6,527 nucleotides of DNA. Source: an uncultured Collinsella sp. (GTDB taxonomy: Bacteria; Actinomycetota; Coriobacteriia; Coriobacteriales; Coriobacteriaceae). Below the pieces are notes generated by a model. It had not been told where the DNA came from, made no database searches, and was given only the letters and a program-made list of their open reading frames with translations. Of the stretch, positions 5,334-6,527 are shown in pieces. Position numbers and translations under genes: made by a program. The stretch is taken from NCBI GenBank assembly GCA_902494585.1, contig CABUUD010000101.1, positions 1 through 6,527 on the forward strand, written 5' to 3'. Position 1 is the stretch's first letter; the number at the start of each line of letters is the position of its first letter.

Positions 5334-6473
5334 ATGAAACTCGATAACCAGCAGCTCAAGCGACTGCGCGAGCGCCATCACCGGCGCCACGGCATCCGCC
5401 CTGCCTATAGCGAGGTCATGGAGAACGCCGGCCGCTTCCTGAGGCGCGCATTCAACATTCGCGAGGGTCGCGCCCCCTATCACGTAATTCGTAAGCGCTT
5501 TGTAAACGGGGCGCGCCTAACCGGCTCGCACCTGTGCATCCTCATTATCGCCATGCTGATCGCGAGTGTCGGCCTCGATATCGATTCGGACATCGCCATT
5601 GTGGGCGCCATGCTCATCTGCCCGCTCATGGGCTCGGTCCTTGCCATGGCATACGGCATCGCCACGCTCGACCGTGAGATTACCCTCGAGGCAATTGCCG
5701 GCCTCGCGCTGCAGATGGTCCTTTGCCTGATCACTTCCACGCTGTATTTTAAGCTCTCGCCCCTTGGCACCACCACGGCCGCCATCATCGATAACTCGAC
5801 ACCCACCGTATGGGACCTTGCCGTCGCGCTCGCGGGCGGCTTTGCGGGCGGGCTGGGCAACTCGCGCGACCAGGAGCCTTCGACGCTCATTGCCGGCGTA
5901 GCCGTGGCGACTGCGCTCATGCCGCCCCTGTGCGCGGCAGGTTACGGCATTGCCATCGCGAGCGGGTCGCTGTTCCTCTCGGCCCTCTACGAGTTTGGCA
6001 TCAACGTCGTCTTTATCGCACTGGCGGCCGAAGCCGTATTGCTTCTTTTACGTGTACCGCTCAAGCGCGACCTCAACGGCGACGGCATTGTGACCGCTGA
6101 GGAAAATGCCGAGGTCGATGAGCTGTCGCACAAGGTGCGCCGCCGCATCATCGTGGGTACGGTGATCTTTGCCATCCCCTGCATCGTTATGACCGCGGGG
6201 TCCATTGGCTCGGCGCAGGCCGGCGTGCAGGACGGCTACGGCGTCACCGAAACTACGCGCGAACTTGCCGCGGTGCTGCCGGGCTTTAAGGATTACACCG
6301 TCGCCGTCGAGACCTCGGCTGCCGAGGGCGAGGAAGAGGGCATCGTCGAGCGCGAGGTTGTCGCCCATGTGACGACAAGCGAGGCGCTTGGGGCACACGA
6401 CCGTCACGTCGCCCGCAAGCTCATCGACCTCAATGTGCCCGAGCTCGATCGTGTGGAGTTTGACGTAAAGTGA
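5334..6473 (+). CDS. DUF389 multi-pass membrane protein carrying an EF-hand loop
   Basis: The 379-residue product matches the DUF389 family of bacterial membrane proteins, whose function is not established. Family hallmarks are IVGAMLICPLMGSVLAMAYG (89-108) and LIAGVAVATALMPPLCAAGYG (185-205), with GNSRDQEPST just before the latter. A very basic N-terminal tail (1-62) precedes about seven hydrophobic segments at roughly 64-82, 86-110, 118-140, 160-175, 184-212, 213-240 and 272-291. Between the last two lies DLNGDGIVTAEE (246-257), a complete EF-hand calcium loop with Asp246, Asn248, Asp250, Gly251 and Glu257. Basic residues on both sides suggest this loop is cytoplasmic. An acidic C-terminal part (about 300-379) would then be outside, if seven helices is right. 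The start at 5334 is chosen for GAGGTG just upstream; the ATG at 5304 falls inside the leader hairpin. It stands alone between a terminator and the window end. Confidence 0.88.
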   Translation: MKLDNQQLKRLRERHHRRHGIRPAYSEVMENAGRFLRRAFNIREGRAPYHVIRKRFVNGARLTGSHLCILIIAMLIASVGLDIDSDIAIVGAMLICPLMGSVLAMAYGIATLDREITLEAIAGLALQMVLCLITSTLYFKLSPLGTTTAAIIDNSTPTVWDLAVALAGGFAGGLGNSRDQEPSTLIAGVAVATALMPPLCAAGYGIAIASGSLFLSALYEFGINVVFIALAAEAVLLLLRVPLKRDLNGDGIVTAEENAEVDELSHKVRRRIIVGTVIFAIPCIVMTAGSIGSAQAGVQDGYGVTETTRELAAVLPGFKDYTVAVETSAAEGEEEGIVEREVVAHVTTSEALGAHDRHVARKLIDLNVPELDRVEFDVK

Positions 6474-6527
6474 TGCGGGACGCGAGGTGGGCCCGGCACG
6501 AGAGCGCAGCCGCGGGGCGCAGGCACA

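Noticed and set aside
6473..6527. ATG overlapping the DUF389 stop codon (TGATG), open to the window end
   Set aside because: Only 18 codons are visible, no ribosome binding site lies at a useful distance, and the translation is Arg/Ala-rich. It could be a coupled gene, but the window gives too little to support it.

Overview
The window is GC-rich (roughly 60% or more by eye) and gene-dense. Most starts have an AAAGGAG- or GGAGG-type ribosome binding site. The gene content and the Lgt, CoaX and OPT sequence styles suggest a gut Coriobacteriia actinobacterium, most likely a Collinsella-like organism. That assignment is inference; no rRNA or other marker gene is present to prove it.

Left half, minus strand. 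Read in transcription order from about 3212 down to 1: a type III pantothenate kinase (coaX), a ComEB-type deoxycytidylate deaminase, a stand-alone NifU C-terminal (Nfu) iron-sulfur scaffold, prolipoprotein diacylglyceryl transferase (lgt), then a perfect 13-bp hairpin, then the first 95 codons of an unrecognised membrane protein that starts with GTG and runs off the left edge. The gaps are 52 to 170 nt and contain hairpins, a likely promoter for the deaminase and one repeat copy. These are housekeeping genes lying in one direction rather than one tight operon: coenzyme A supply, dUMP/dTTP supply, Fe-S cluster maturation and lipoprotein maturation.

Right half, plus strand. A 202-nt divergent intergenic region separates coaX from an OPT-family transporter gene of 567 codons, which ends at a textbook intrinsic terminator (5145-5181). 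After about 150 nt comes a DUF389 membrane-protein gene of 379 codons. The last 54 nt after it hold no supportable feature.

Not explained by the genes: (1) a 22-bp exact repeat, about 36 bp if mismatches are allowed, present in opposite orientation at 1691-1726 and 3255-3290, both intergenic; (2) a 13-bp perfect palindrome at 328-362 with a GGGGACAGGCACC segment; (3) a perfect 12-residue EF-hand calcium-binding loop inside the DUF389 protein, on a loop predicted to be cytoplasmic. I see no phage, CRISPR, toxin-antitoxin, transposase or defence gene. The window looks like ordinary chromosome, and the EF-hand in DUF389 is the most unusual thing in it.
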